A stretch of 64,000 bases of DNA from Bradyrhizobium sp. ORS 278. Lineage in GTDB: Bacteria; Pseudomonadota; Alphaproteobacteria; Rhizobiales; Xanthobacteraceae. Made by a program: the position numbers and the translations under genes. Position 1 is the stretch's first letter, and each line of letters begins with the position of its first letter. The stretch lies in contig NC_009445.1 in assembly GCF_000026145.1 (NCBI RefSeq), positions 6,478,501 to 6,542,500 of the forward strand. The letters run 5' to 3'. Shown here piece after piece: positions 12,781 to 21,732 of this stretch. The notes beneath the pieces were generated by a model that worked only from the letters and a program-made list of their open reading frames with translations, made no database searches and was not told the origin of the DNA.

Positions 12781-14448
12781 ATGTTGCGCGGCGCCTCTTT
12801 CGCATGCCTGCTGCTCGGCGTGCTCGGCCCCGACGCGGCCCGGTCCCAGACCCTCGACGTGCTCCGCCCCGTCCGCGACGGCTTTCTCGCCCCGCAGGAT
12901 TCGCCGCTGCGGCGGACGGCGGTGAGCGGCCTCTCCGACCCCGTGCCAACGCCGGGCGTCCCGACCACCTCGCCTCCGGCGAGCTCCGCCCCGGGCGCCA
13001 GCCGCGTCCCGCTCCCCGGCGTGCCCGCCGCCAGCGGCGCCGCCGATGTCGGCTATGATTCGCTGAACCGCACCCGCAAGAAGCCGAAATACTATCCCGC
13101 GCAGCCCCGCCCGCAGCCGGCGCCGGGACCCGGCACGCGCCCCTCGGGCGAACTGACCGGGCAGTTGCGCCCAACTCTGCCGCCATCGGCCTCCGCCAAC
13201 CGGCAGCCTGTCCCGGCCGCCATGGCGGGCACCGTGCCCGGCCAGCCGCCGCGCAAGCGGCTCAAGCTCGACGACGACCCGTTCGGCGCTGTCGGCGACT
13301 ATGTCGGTCCCTTTCTGATCAAGGGTGCGGTCGAGCTGTCGGCCGGCTACGACAGCAATCCGGCCCGGCTCGCCAACGCGCGCGGCATGCCCGCCTGGAT
13401 GATCGCGCCGGAATTCCTCGCCGTGTCGAACTGGGAGCGCCACGCGCTGGTCGCCGATTTGCGCGGCTCGTTCACCGGCTATGGCGGCACCCTGCCCGCC
13501 CTCATGGACGGCGGCATCAATTCGGCGCCGACCACGCTCGACCGCCCCGACTTCACCGGCCATGTCGATGGCCGCCTCGACATCAGCCGCGACACCTCGG
13601 TCGGCGCCCAGCTCCGCCTGCGCGCCGCGACCGACAATCCCGGCAGCCCGAGCGTGCAGGCAGGCCTCGCCCGCTATCCGGTCTACACCACGCTCGGCAC
13701 GACAGTCGGCTTCGACCAGCGCTTCAACCGGCTGCAGATCTCGGCCGGCGCCACCGCCGACCGCACCAGCTATCAAGAGAGCAAGCTGACCGACGGCACG
13801 ATGACGTCGAACGACGACCGCAACTACAACCAGTTCGGCGGCATCGGCCGGGTGTCCTACGAGGTTACGCCCGGTCTCAAGCCGTTCGCCGAGGTGCAGG
13901 GCAACACCCGGACCTACGACCTGCAGTTCGACCGCTCCGGCTATCAGCGCGATTCCGCCGGCGGCTACGCCAAGGCCGGCAGCTCCTTCGAATTCACCCG
14001 GCTTCTGACCGGCGAGCTCTCGCTCGGCTACGCCACGCGCAGCTATACCGATCCGCGCCTCAACCGGCTGCAGGGCTTTCTGACCTCGGCCTCGCTGGTG
14101 TGGTCGGCGACACCGCTGACGACGGCGCGCTTCCTCTCCGACACGCAGGTCGCCGAGACCACCGTCGCCGGCGCCTCGGGTGTGCTGGTGCGCACCTACA
14201 CGGTGCAGGTCGATCACGACTTCCGCCGCTGGCTGACCGGCATCGGCAAGTTCACCTTCGGCACGCTGGACTATCAGGGCTACGGCCGCAACGATCGCAC
14301 GTATTCGGCCGAGGGCAATCTCATCTACAAGATGACGCGCAGCCTGTGGGTCAAAGGGTCACTGCGATATGACAAGCTCGACTCGAACATCACGGGTGCG
14401 GGATCGTCGGGCACCGTCGTGATGCTGGGCGTGCGATTGCAGAATTGA
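12781..14448 (+). CDS. Outer-membrane beta-barrel protein (BBP2-like)
   Basis: About 555-residue protein with a signal peptide (MLRGASFACLLLGVLGPDAA), a Pro/Ala-rich stretch to about residue 165, and a C-terminal region of alternating short beta strands with aromatic girdles (AGYDSNPARLAN, SLGYATRSY, KFTFGTLDYQGY) ending in LGVRLQN. This is the pattern of putative beta-barrel porin family 2 proteins found in rhizobia, often linked to surface polysaccharide. I prefer ATG 12781, which places the signal peptide at the N terminus with a G-rich site upstream; an in-frame GTG at 12742 would add 13 residues. Function unknown. kdsD is divergent upstream. Confidence 0.8.
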   Translation: MLRGASFACLLLGVLGPDAARSQTLDVLRPVRDGFLAPQDSPLRRTAVSGLSDPVPTPGVPTTSPPASSAPGASRVPLPGVPAASGAADVGYDSLNRTRKKPKYYPAQPRPQPAPGPGTRPSGELTGQLRPTLPPSASANRQPVPAAMAGTVPGQPPRKRLKLDDDPFGAVGDYVGPFLIKGAVELSAGYDSNPARLANARGMPAWMIAPEFLAVSNWERHALVADLRGSFTGYGGTLPALMDGGINSAPTTLDRPDFTGHVDGRLDISRDTSVGAQLRLRAATDNPGSPSVQAGLARYPVYTTLGTTVGFDQRFNRLQISAGATADRTSYQESKLTDGTMTSNDDRNYNQFGGIGRVSYEVTPGLKPFAEVQGNTRTYDLQFDRSGYQRDSAGGYAKAGSSFEFTRLLTGELSLGYATRSYTDPRLNRLQGFLTSASLVWSATPLTTARFLSDTQVAETTVAGASGVLVRTYTVQVDHDFRRWLTGIGKFTFGTLDYQGYGRNDRTYSAEGNLIYKMTRSLWVKGSLRYDKLDSNITGAGSSGTVVMLGVRLQN

Positions 14449-14464
14449 GCCCAGCTCTCTCCTC

Positions 14465-14545
14465 GTCATTGCGAGGAGCGCAGCGACGACGCAATCCAGG
14501 GGCTGCGCACTCGGCCCTGGATTGCTTCGCTGCGCTCGCAATGAC
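14465..14545. repeat. Palindromic repeat, GTCATTGCGAGGAGC class
   Basis: Palindrome with arms GTCATTGCGAGGAGCGCAGC and its complement near TTCGCTGCGCTCGCAATGAC, separated by a short GC-rich loop. It is the same class as 8578-8657. It lies between the convergent beta-barrel and NfeD genes, where it may help end transcription from both sides, although no T-run is present. Confidence 0.75.
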
Positions 14546-14588
14546 GCGGTGAGGCCATCGCATCAATCGAGCGACGTCACCCGCAGCG

Positions 14589-15035
14589 CTACGCCGCCGT
14601 CACCGTCAGCTGCGCGCCATCCGCCTGCACGATCCGCACGCGGCTGCCGGCAGGGATATCCGGGCCCGCCACGCGCCAAACCGTGTCGTCGATGCGCACC
14701 GTGCCGTTGCCGTTGACGATCGGCTTCTCCAACGTGAACTCGCGGCCGACGAGCGCGGCCGAGCGGCGGTTGAGGAACGGATTGTCCTCTGACGCCGCCG
14801 CATTGGCGCGCGCCAGGCGCCGCCACAGCGGCACCGCGGCGATCGAGAACAATGCGAACAGCAGGATCTGCAGCTGCCATCCCGGCGCGACGGCAAATGA
14901 CAGCAGGCCGACCAGCAGCGCGGCGAGGCCGAGCCAGAACAGAAACACGCCCGGCGCGAGCAGCTCCATCGCCATCAGGATGACACCGAAGATCAGCCAG
15001 TTCCAGGTACCGAGCGTCACGAACATGTCGCTCAT
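14589..15035 (-). CDS. NfeD-family membrane protein (short form)
   Basis: 148-residue protein with two or three N-terminal membrane helices (WLIFGVILMAMELLAPGVFL, AALLVGLLSFAV, LLFALFSIAAVPLW) and a C-terminal OB-fold domain (LVGREFTLEKPIVNGNGTVR). The short NfeD form pairs with SPFH/stomatin proteins, and the SPFH gene lies 16 bases upstream on the same strand. The pair is thought to organise membrane microdomains and protein quality control. The protease domain of long NfeD is absent. Confidence 0.92.
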   Translation of the reverse strand: MSDMFVTLGTWNWLIFGVILMAMELLAPGVFLFWLGLAALLVGLLSFAVAPGWQLQILLFALFSIAAVPLWRRLARANAAASEDNPFLNRRSAALVGREFTLEKPIVNGNGTVRIDDTVWRVAGPDIPAGSRVRIVQADGAQLTVTAA

Positions 15036-15051
15036 GAGATGACCTCCTGCC

Positions 15052-16056
15052 TCACGACTGCGGCGGTGATGGCGGCTTCGGCGGCGTGCCCGCCGGCGGC
15101 ACCGAGCCGCCGCGGCGCGCGGCGGCCACCGCCGAGGCCGCGCTCTCGCCGAACGTCGCCTTGGCGATCTCGCCGATGCCGGCCAGTGCGCCGAGCATGC
15201 CGGTCGCCTCGATCGGCAGCATGATCACCTTCTGATTCGGCGAGTCGGCGAGCTGACCGAACGCCTTGATGTATTTGTCGGCGATGAAGTAGTTCAGCGC
15301 CGCGACGTCGCCCTTGCCGATCGCATCCGACACCATCTGCGTCGCCTTGGCCTCGGCTTCCGCGGCGCGCTCGCGCGCCTCGGCGTCGAGGAACGCCGAT
15401 TGGCGGCGGCCCTCGGCCTGCAGGATCTGGCTCTGCTTGGCGCCTTCCGCGCGCAAAATCTCCGACTGCCGCTGGCCCTCGGCCTGGAGAATGTCGGCGC
15501 GCTTGACGCGCTCGGCCTTCATCTGCCGGCCCATCGCCTCGACCAGATCGGCCGGCGGCACGATGTCCTTGATCTCGATGCGGTTGACCTTGAGGCCCCA
15601 GGGCGACACCGCGGCGTCGACGACGCGCAGCAGCCGCTCGTTGATCTCGTCGCGATGCGACAGCACCTGGTCGAGATCCATCGAGCCCATCACCGAACGG
15701 ATGTTGGTCATGGTCAAGGTGATGATCGCCTGGTTCAGGTTGGCGACCTCGTAGCTCGCCTTTGCCGCATCGAACACCTGGTAGAAGGCCACGCCGTCCA
15801 CCGTCACGGTGGCGTTGTCCTTGGTGATGACCTCCTGCTCGGGGATGTCGATCACCTGCTCCATCATGTTGATCTTGCGTCCGATGCGGTCGAAGAACGG
15901 GACGATGATGTTGAGGCCCGGCGACAGGGTGCGGGTGTATTTGCCGAACCGCTCGACGGTCCAGTCGAACCCCTGGGGCACCGTCTTCACGCCGGAGTAC
16001 AGGGTGAAGACGACCAGCAGCACCAGCGCTATGGCGAAAATGTCGAAACCGCTCAT
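15052..16056 (-). CDS. SPFH/band 7 membrane protein (stomatin/QmcA-like)
   Basis: 334-residue slipin/QmcA-type protein. It has one N-terminal membrane helix ([17 protein letters not shown]), a band-7 domain ([20 protein letters not shown]) and an Ala/Glu/Arg-rich coiled-coil stretch ([20 protein letters not shown]) that drives oligomer assembly, then a Pro-rich tail. I chose ATG 16056, seven bases after a strong GGAGG; an upstream in-frame extension to 16110 lacks similarity to the family. It forms a two-gene operon with the NfeD gene downstream. Confidence 0.93.
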   Translation of the reverse strand: MSGFDIFAIALVLLVVFTLYSGVKTVPQGFDWTVERFGKYTRTLSPGLNIIVPFFDRIGRKINMMEQVIDIPEQEVITKDNATVTVDGVAFYQVFDAAKASYEVANLNQAIITLTMTNIRSVMGSMDLDQVLSHRDEINERLLRVVDAAVSPWGLKVNRIEIKDIVPPADLVEAMGRQMKAERVKRADILQAEGQRQSEILRAEGAKQSQILQAEGRRQSAFLDAEARERAAEAEAKATQMVSDAIGKGDVAALNYFIADKYIKAFGQLADSPNQKVIMLPIEATGMLGALAGIGEIAKATFGESAASAVAAARRGGSVPPAGTPPKPPSPPQS

Positions 16057-16244
16057 GGATCCTCCAAGGGAGGAGACAGCCGCCTCCTCACCGACCTCTG
16101 CAGCAATCACAATCTAGGGATTGCTGCATGATTTTGTCGGGGGTCCGATGGGCGCGGTTCAGGAAAGATATTTCGGCGGCCGCGCGGCCGTTAACCTTGT
16201 TCCCGCGTGAAGCCGACCTAGCGGTCGGCAACGGCCGAGGATGC

Positions 16245-17408
16245 TCAGAGCCAGCCCTGCAGCTCGCGCAGCACCAATTGCCGCAGGACCTCCATGCCCG
16301 GTTCACTGTCGTTCAGGCATGGCACAGCGGAAAATTCCTCGCCGCCATTGTGCTTGAAGATCTCGCAGTTCTCGCCGGAGATCTCTTCCAGCGTTTCCAG
16401 GCAATCGGCGGAAAAGCCCGGCATCACAACGGCCATGCGCTTGACGCCGTCCTTGGCGAGCTTCTCGATGGTCTTGTCGGTGTAGGGCTGCAGCCATTCC
16501 GAGAAGCCGAAGCGCGATTGAAAGGTCAGCAACAGCTTGGTTTCGTCCATGCCGAGCCGCTTGCGCAGCAGCTCGGTCGTGGCGATGCATTGCTCGCGAT
16601 AGGGATCGCCCTTGTCGACATATTCCTTGGGCATGCCGTGGAACGAGGCCACGATCAGCTCGGGCGTGTACGACAGCGTCTTGAGGTGCTCCTCGATCGA
16701 GACGGCGAGCGCCTCGATGTAGAAATCATCGTTGTAATAGGGCGGCGTCACCCGGATGGTCGGCTGCGCGCGCATCTCCGTCAGCACGCGAAAGGCCTCG
16801 TCGCACACCGTTGCCGAGGTCGCCGCCGAATATTGCGGATAGAGCGGCACCACCAGGATGCGATCGCACCCTTTGGCCTTCAGCCCGTCGATGCCCGCCT
16901 TCATCGACGGATTGCCGTAGCGCATCGCCCAGTCGACGATGACATGGCTGCGGTCGGCCATGGCGGCCGCGAGCTTCTCGCTCTGCGCGCGCGTGATCGT
17001 CTTCAGCGGCGATTCGTTCTTCTCATTGTTCCAGATCGACTGGTAATCTTTCGCCTTCTTGCGCGGCCGGACGTTCAGGATGATGCCGTTGAGAATGATC
17101 TTCCACAGCAGGCCCTGGTCCTCGATCACGCGGCGATCGGACAGGAATTCCTTGAGATAGACGCGCACGCCGGCGGCATCGGCCGTGTCGGGCGTACCGA
17201 GATTGACCAGCAGCACGCCGACCCGCTCCGTCTTCGCGGCGGAGGACGGCTTCAAATCGACAGGCTTTGCTTCAACCGGCTTTGCTTCAACCGGCTTGGC
17301 TTCGACAGACCTGGCATTGTCGAGAGAGATGGCGGCGGTCATGATGCCCGTGACTGGTGAAGGGCGTGGCTTGGCGGCTTGTTTCAACGTTGTCAAGATA
17401 AGGGCCAT
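16245..17408 (-). CDS. hemH: Ferrochelatase with VEAKP-repeat N-terminal extension
   Basis: Inserts ferrous iron into protoporphyrin IX, the last step of protohaem synthesis. The catalytic core starts at about residue 61 (RVGVLLVNLGTPD) and carries the family residues: His in ASFHGMPKEY, Glu in FGFSEWLQPYT and the VVPLYPQYSAATSATV block. The first 60 residues are unusual: after a possible restart Met (ATG 17342) comes a Lys/Pro segment with three tandem VEAKP units and VDLKP, encoded by near-identical 15-base repeats at about 17259-17310. The core is full length, so activity is expected. The extension could be a flexible tether. The alternative start at 17342 keeps the repeats. Confidence 0.94.
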   Translation of the reverse strand: MALILTTLKQAAKPRPSPVTGIMTAAISLDNARSVEAKPVEAKPVEAKPVDLKPSSAAKTERVGVLLVNLGTPDTADAAGVRVYLKEFLSDRRVIEDQGLLWKIILNGIILNVRPRKKAKDYQSIWNNEKNESPLKTITRAQSEKLAAAMADRSHVIVDWAMRYGNPSMKAGIDGLKAKGCDRILVVPLYPQYSAATSATVCDEAFRVLTEMRAQPTIRVTPPYYNDDFYIEALAVSIEEHLKTLSYTPELIVASFHGMPKEYVDKGDPYREQCIATTELLRKRLGMDETKLLLTFQSRFGFSEWLQPYTDKTIEKLAKDGVKRMAVVMPGFSADCLETLEEISGENCEIFKHNGGEEFSAVPCLNDSEPGMEVLRQLVLRELQGWL

Positions 17409-17437
17409 TTCACCGATGTCATCCGGCTGGAGGAGCC

Positions 17438-17845
17438 ATGACGATTGCCGAGTTATGCATTTTTGCCAGCGTAATGCTCTACCTCTTAACGATCGTGCCG
17501 GCGAAATGGATCAGCGTCGATGGCGCGGGGCGCTACGACAATGCAAGGCCTCGGGATCCCGCCTTTTATGACGGAGGCATCCGCGAGCGGGCGCTCGGTG
17601 CCCATCAGAACGGCATCGAGGCCTTCCCGTTCTTTGCCGCTGCCGTGCTGCTGGCCGAGTTCCGATCAGCGCCGCAGAACCTGATCAACGAGCTCTCGGT
17701 GCTGTTCCTGATCGTGCGCACCGCCTATGTTCTGACCTATATCGGCAACCGGCCCTCGCTGCGCACGATTCTCTGGACGATCGGCTTTTTGATCACGGTC
17801 GCCATCTTCTTCCTCCCCCTGCTCCGCCACTACCTGCCGATTTGA
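17438..17845 (+). CDS. MAPEG-family membrane protein
   Basis: 135-residue integral membrane protein with four predicted helices, of the MAPEG family (membrane-associated eicosanoid and glutathione metabolism proteins). Typical features are the conserved Asn in GAHQNGIEAFPFFAAAVLLA and the segment VRTAYVLTYIGNRPSLRTI. Bacterial members are mostly uncharacterised; glutathione-dependent detoxification is possible. A strong site (GGAGGAG) precedes the start. hemH is divergent and shc follows 209 bases downstream. Confidence 0.9.
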   Translation: MTIAELCIFASVMLYLLTIVPAKWISVDGAGRYDNARPRDPAFYDGGIRERALGAHQNGIEAFPFFAAAVLLAEFRSAPQNLINELSVLFLIVRTAYVLTYIGNRPSLRTILWTIGFLITVAIFFLPLLRHYLPI

Positions 17846-18054
17846 GCGGAGCGCTTTCCTGTGAGCGGCGTCACATCGCCGTCCCCGCCCGGGTGCTAAC
17901 CACGACCGTCGAAGACCTCTATCTGTACGTGTTTCGTTTCCCTTTTGATCTGGCCTGCTACAGCCAGTTGATTGGATTTGGCGGCGAAATTCCCTATAGG
18001 GCGGGGTGAATTCGACGGCTGTCGCGGCGCTGTCAGGCCGCCAGAGGAATTGTG

Positions 18055-20109
18055 ATGACCTTGACCAGCTCGGCCTCCGCGCGCGCGCCGCGCGACCCGG
18101 GGAATTATCAGACCGCCTTGCAATCCACGGTCCGAGCGGCCGCGGACTGGCTGATCGCAAACCAGAAGCCTGACGGGCACTGGGTCGGCCGCGCCGAATC
18201 CAACGCCTGCATGGAGGCGCAATGGTGCCTCGCGCTGTGGTTCATGGGCCTCGAGGATCATCCGCTGCGCAAGCGCCTGGGCCAATCGCTGCTCGACACC
18301 CAGCGCCCGGACGGCGCCTGGCAGGTCTATTTCAACGCGCCCAATGGCGACATCAATGCCACGGTCGAGGCCTATGCCGCGCTCCGCTCGCTGGGCTATC
18401 CGGACAGCGAGCCGGCGGTGCGCCGCGCGCGCGAGTGGATCGAGGCCAAGGGCGGCCTGCGCAACATCCGGGTGTTCACCCGCTACTGGCTGGCGCTGAT
18501 CGGCGAATGGCCGTGGGAGAAGACCCCGAACATCCCCCCCGAGGTGATCTGGTTTCCGCTCTGGTTTCCGTTCTCGATCTACAATTTCGCACAATGGGCG
18601 CGCGCCACACTGATGCCGATCGCGCTGCTGTCGGCGCGGCGGCCGAGCCGGCCGCTGCCGCCGGAGAACCGGCTCGACACGCTGTTTCCGCGCGGGCGCG
18701 ACGCGTTCGACTACGAGCTGCCGGTGAAGGCCAATGCCGGCGGCTGGGACAAGTTCTTCCGCGGCGCCGACAAGGTGCTGCATGCGCTGCAGAACTTCGG
18801 CAACAGGCTCAATCTCGGCCTGTTCCGCCCGGCCGCGACCAGCCGCGTGCTGGAGTGGATGATCCGCCACCAGGATTTCGACGGCGCCTGGGGCGGCATC
18901 CAGCCGCCCTGGATCTACGGCCTGATGGCGCTCTACGCCGAGGGCTATCCGCTCAATCATCCCGTGCTCGCCAAGGGACTCGATGCGCTGAACGATCCCG
19001 GCTGGCGCGTCGATGTCGGCGAGGCCACCTATATCCAGGCGACCAACAGCCCGGTGTGGGACACGATCCTCACATTGCTCGCCTTCGACGATGCCGGCGT
19101 GCTCGGCGACTATCCCGACGCGGTCGACAAGGCGGTGAACTGGGTGCTCGCGCGCCAGGTGCGCGTGCCCGGCGACTGGTCGATGAAGCTGCCGCACGTC
19201 AAGCCCGGCGGCTGGGCGTTCGAATACGCCAACAACCATTATCCCGACACGGACGACACCGCGGTGGCGCTGATCGCGCTGGCCCCGCTGCGCCATGATC
19301 CCAAATGGAAGGCCAAGGGCATCGACGAGGCGATTCAGCTCGGCGTCGACTGGCTGATCGGGATGCAGAGCCAGGGCGGCGGCTGGGGAGCGTTCGACAA
19401 GGACAACAACCAGCAGATCCTGACCAAGATCCCATTCTGCGATTACGGCGAGGCGCTCGATCCGCCGTCGGTGGACGTCACCGCCCACATCGTCGAGGCG
19501 TTCGGCAAGCTCGGCATCTCGCGCAACCATCCGTCGATGGTGCAGGCGCTCGATTATATCCGCAAAGAGCAGGAGCCGAGCGGTCCGTGGTTCGGCCGCT
19601 GGGGCGTCAACTACGTCTACGGCACCGGCGCGGTGCTGCCGGCGCTGGCGGCGATCGGCGAAGACATGACCCAGCCCTATATCGGCCGCGCCTGCGACTG
19701 GCTGGTCGCCCACCAGCAGCCTGACGGCGGCTGGGGCGAGAGCTGCGCCTCCTACATGGACATCTCGGCGGTCGGCCGCGGCACCACCACGGCGTCGCAG
19801 ACGGCGTGGGCCCTGATGGCCCTGCTCGCCGCCAACCGTCCCCAGGACAAGGACGCCATCGAGCGCGGCTGCATGTGGCTGGTCGAGCGCCAGTCCGCCG
19901 GCACCTGGGACGAGCCGGAGTTCACCGGCACCGGCTTCCCGGGCTACGGCGTCGGCCAGACCATCAAGCTGACCGATCCGTCGTTGCAGGAGCGCCTGAT
20001 GCAGGGCCCGGAGCTCTCCCGCGCCTTCATGCTCCGCTACGGCATGTACCGCCACTACTTCCCGCTGATGGCGCTCGGCCGCGCGCTGCGGCCGCAGGGG
20101 CATGGTTAG
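18055..20109 (+). CDS. shc: Squalene-hopene cyclase
   Basis: Cyclises squalene to hopene, the committed step of hopanoid membrane lipids; a monotopic membrane enzyme. The 684-residue protein has the catalytic DxDD motif at Asp398-Thr-Asp400-Asp401 (PDTDDTA) and multiple QW repeats (QKPDGHW, QRPDGAW, QDFDGAW, QSQGGGW, QQPDGGW). The start at ATG 18055 lies six bases after AGAGGA; the adjacent GTG 18052 is less well spaced. The usual hopanoid partners (hpnC, hpnD, hpnE, hpnG, hpnH) are not beside it. Either the pathway genes lie elsewhere or this is an extra cyclase copy. Confidence 0.95.
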   Translation: MTLTSSASARAPRDPGNYQTALQSTVRAAADWLIANQKPDGHWVGRAESNACMEAQWCLALWFMGLEDHPLRKRLGQSLLDTQRPDGAWQVYFNAPNGDINATVEAYAALRSLGYPDSEPAVRRAREWIEAKGGLRNIRVFTRYWLALIGEWPWEKTPNIPPEVIWFPLWFPFSIYNFAQWARATLMPIALLSARRPSRPLPPENRLDTLFPRGRDAFDYELPVKANAGGWDKFFRGADKVLHALQNFGNRLNLGLFRPAATSRVLEWMIRHQDFDGAWGGIQPPWIYGLMALYAEGYPLNHPVLAKGLDALNDPGWRVDVGEATYIQATNSPVWDTILTLLAFDDAGVLGDYPDAVDKAVNWVLARQVRVPGDWSMKLPHVKPGGWAFEYANNHYPDTDDTAVALIALAPLRHDPKWKAKGIDEAIQLGVDWLIGMQSQGGGWGAFDKDNNQQILTKIPFCDYGEALDPPSVDVTAHIVEAFGKLGISRNHPSMVQALDYIRKEQEPSGPWFGRWGVNYVYGTGAVLPALAAIGEDMTQPYIGRACDWLVAHQQPDGGWGESCASYMDISAVGRGTTTASQTAWALMALLAANRPQDKDAIERGCMWLVERQSAGTWDEPEFTGTGFPGYGVGQTIKLTDPSLQERLMQGPELSRAFMLRYGMYRHYFPLMALGRALRPQGHG

Positions 20110-20157
20110 GCACTGTCGGCTCTCCGCCGTCCGGTACACTGCATCCCTCCCCTCGGT

Positions 20158-20430
20158 GTCGTCCCGGCCTTGAGCCGGGACCCATAACCACCGGCCTTGA
20201 TGAGGTGGATCGCTGGCAGCAACGTCACCCGATAGCATCCGCGGTGTGGGTCCCGCGTTCGCGGGGACGACACCGGACGTGTGACGCACACTGTGGCCAC
20301 AGTACACTGTCGTCACTGCGAACGCAGGGACCCACACCCCCAGCGAGCGGTTTGAGGCAGGCACGTTGTTGGCACTTCGTCCAACATGACCGCCGCGGAG
20401 TTTGGGTCCCGGCTCAAGGCCGGGACGACG
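20158..20430. repeat. Cluster of four GTCGTCCC-type palindromes
   Basis: The gap 20110-20465 contains no gene. It holds four short palindromic units: GTCGTCCCGGCCTTGAGCCG at 20158, GGGTCCCGCGTTCGCGGGGA at about 20248, GTCACTGCGAACGCAGGGAC at about 20312, and GGGTCCCGGCTCAAGGCCGG at about 20404. Outer and inner units are inverted relative to each other, giving a nested symmetrical array. Similar arrays lie at 22722-22995, 32078-32380 and 39841-39964. Confidence 0.75.
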
Positions 20431-20465
20431 CTGGTGGTTGATGCGCGGCGAGATCCCTCGCTGCT

Positions 20466-21143
20466 TCAGGACCGCCCTCCATAAATCACCTCCGCCGGAC
20501 TGGCCTCCGTCGCGGCGTGCTGGCGCCAATACTGCTCGGCGATCAACTCAGGCGCGAACGCCGTGCCGGCAGCGATCTGGCCCTTGATCGTGACGGTCGC
20601 GACGCGGATGCCGTCGCCGGCGAGCTCCTTGTGCAGCGTGGCGGCGAGGTTGCGGATGCCGGCCTTGCCGACCGCGAGCGAGGCGGCCTGCAGCCAGCCG
20701 GTCGGATCGAGCGCGAGGCCGCCGCCAGTCAGCAGAATGGTGCCGCGCTTGCGCGCGCGCATGCCCGGCAACACCGCCTGCACGGCGGCCAGCGCGCCGG
20801 CGACGTTGACGCGGAAGTCCGCGACCAGCTCCTCCACCGGCACGGAAGACGGCAGCGCATAGGTGGCGCGATAGGCGTTGTAGATCAGGACCTCGACCGG
20901 GCCGATCTCGGCTTCGACCTGCGCGATCGCCTGGGCGAGGAATGCGGCATCGCCGGCATCGGCTGCGCGCATCTCGAGATGCAGCCCCTTCGCGGCCAGC
21001 GCGCGGACGAGATCCGCGGAGCTCTCCGGCCGGCGGGCGAAGCCGACCACGGCGCAGCAGCCGGCGGCGAAGCGCTCGGCGAGCGCGGCCGACAGACCGG
21101 GGCCCATGCCGATGATGAGTGCGACGGGCTTGTTCTGGGACAT
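20466..21143 (-). CDS. Atypical short-chain dehydrogenase lacking the catalytic Tyr
   Basis: 225-residue SDR-fold protein. The nucleotide-binding motif is a variant, IGMGPGLSAAL, and the usual NNAG is NAYR. Where the family has Y-x-x-x-K the sequence reads SLAVGKAG, so the lysine remains but the tyrosine is Leu. This suggests weak or no oxidoreductase activity, or a different chemistry. I chose ATG 21143 because AAGGAGA lies just upstream; the longer frame to 21209 has no site. It follows the NTF2-like gene by 25 bases, forming a two-gene unit divergent from a LysR regulator. Confidence 0.85.
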   Translation of the reverse strand: MSQNKPVALIIGMGPGLSAALAERFAAGCCAVVGFARRPESSADLVRALAAKGLHLEMRAADAGDAAFLAQAIAQVEAEIGPVEVLIYNAYRATYALPSSVPVEELVADFRVNVAGALAAVQAVLPGMRARKRGTILLTGGGLALDPTGWLQAASLAVGKAGIRNLAATLHKELAGDGIRVATVTIKGQIAAGTAFAPELIAEQYWRQHAATEASPAEVIYGGRS

Positions 21144-21168
21144 CTGACGTCTCCTTTTGCTGGGCGGC

Positions 21169-21630
21169 TTAAGCCTTTGCCACGCTCTGCAGCGGCCCGA
21201 GCACCGCATCCTTGAGCGCCGGGTACATGATGAACTCGAACGGCAGGTTCACTGCCGCGACGACGCTGCGCACGATGCGGGCATCGGACATGTCGAGGCG
21301 ATGGATCTCGCGCATCGGCACCAGCTGATGGGTCGCGGCGACGCCGTAATAGTCGCGAGCGAATTCGGCGGTCGCCGTGAACTCGACCATGACCGTGTCG
21401 CCGGCAACGTCGATGCGGTGGATGGTGAGGTCGCGCACCGGCCAGGACGCGGCGAACTCCATGAACACCGCCTTGTAGGCGTCGCGGCCGCGGATCGGCT
21501 CCACTGGACTGAGGCCGGTCTCGACCACGATGTCGGCGGCGGTCAGGGCATCGAAGACGGCGGCGTCGGCTTTGCCGAGGCCGTAGCGAATGAAGGTCTC
21601 GGCAATGTCGCGGGGCGTGGGGGAGGACAT
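21169..21630 (-). CDS. NTF2-like/SnoaL-fold protein
   Basis: 153-residue protein with the cone-shaped NTF2-like fold: N-terminal helix (DIAETFIRYGLGKADAAVFD), the turn RGRDAYKAVFMEF and the strands DTVMVEFTATAEF and HQLVPMREIHRLD. Such proteins are often small enzymes or binding subunits of tailoring pathways. It is the first gene of a two-gene unit with the atypical SDR and is divergent from the LysR gene, its probable regulator. The substrate cannot be read from the sequence. Confidence 0.85.
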   Translation of the reverse strand: MSSPTPRDIAETFIRYGLGKADAAVFDALTAADIVVETGLSPVEPIRGRDAYKAVFMEFAASWPVRDLTIHRIDVAGDTVMVEFTATAEFARDYYGVAATHQLVPMREIHRLDMSDARIVRSVVAAVNLPFEFIMYPALKDAVLGPLQSVAKA

Positions 21631-21706
21631 GGGACGGGCTCCATGGCTGGGACTGCCGCTGTTTTGCCCGACGTCCTGTCATTCCGAAAATGACATCTGG
21701 CAATTC

Positions 21707-21731
21707 TGATCATTCCCTTGAAGAATGATCA
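21707..21731. promoter_or_regulatory. LysR-type operator candidate overlapping the regulator start
   Basis: Perfect inverted repeat TGATCATTC-N7-GAATGATCA at 21707-21731 that ends one base before the LysR ATG at 21733. A smaller TCATT-N5-AATGA lies upstream near 21680-21694. A site here would allow autorepression of the LysR gene and control of the divergent NTF2-SDR pair. Confidence 0.6.
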
Positions 21732-21732
21732 G

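Noticed and set aside
17896..20529. 877-residue open frame antisense to shc
   Set aside because: Shadow of shc; no start site or motif, and it runs through dispersed repeats.
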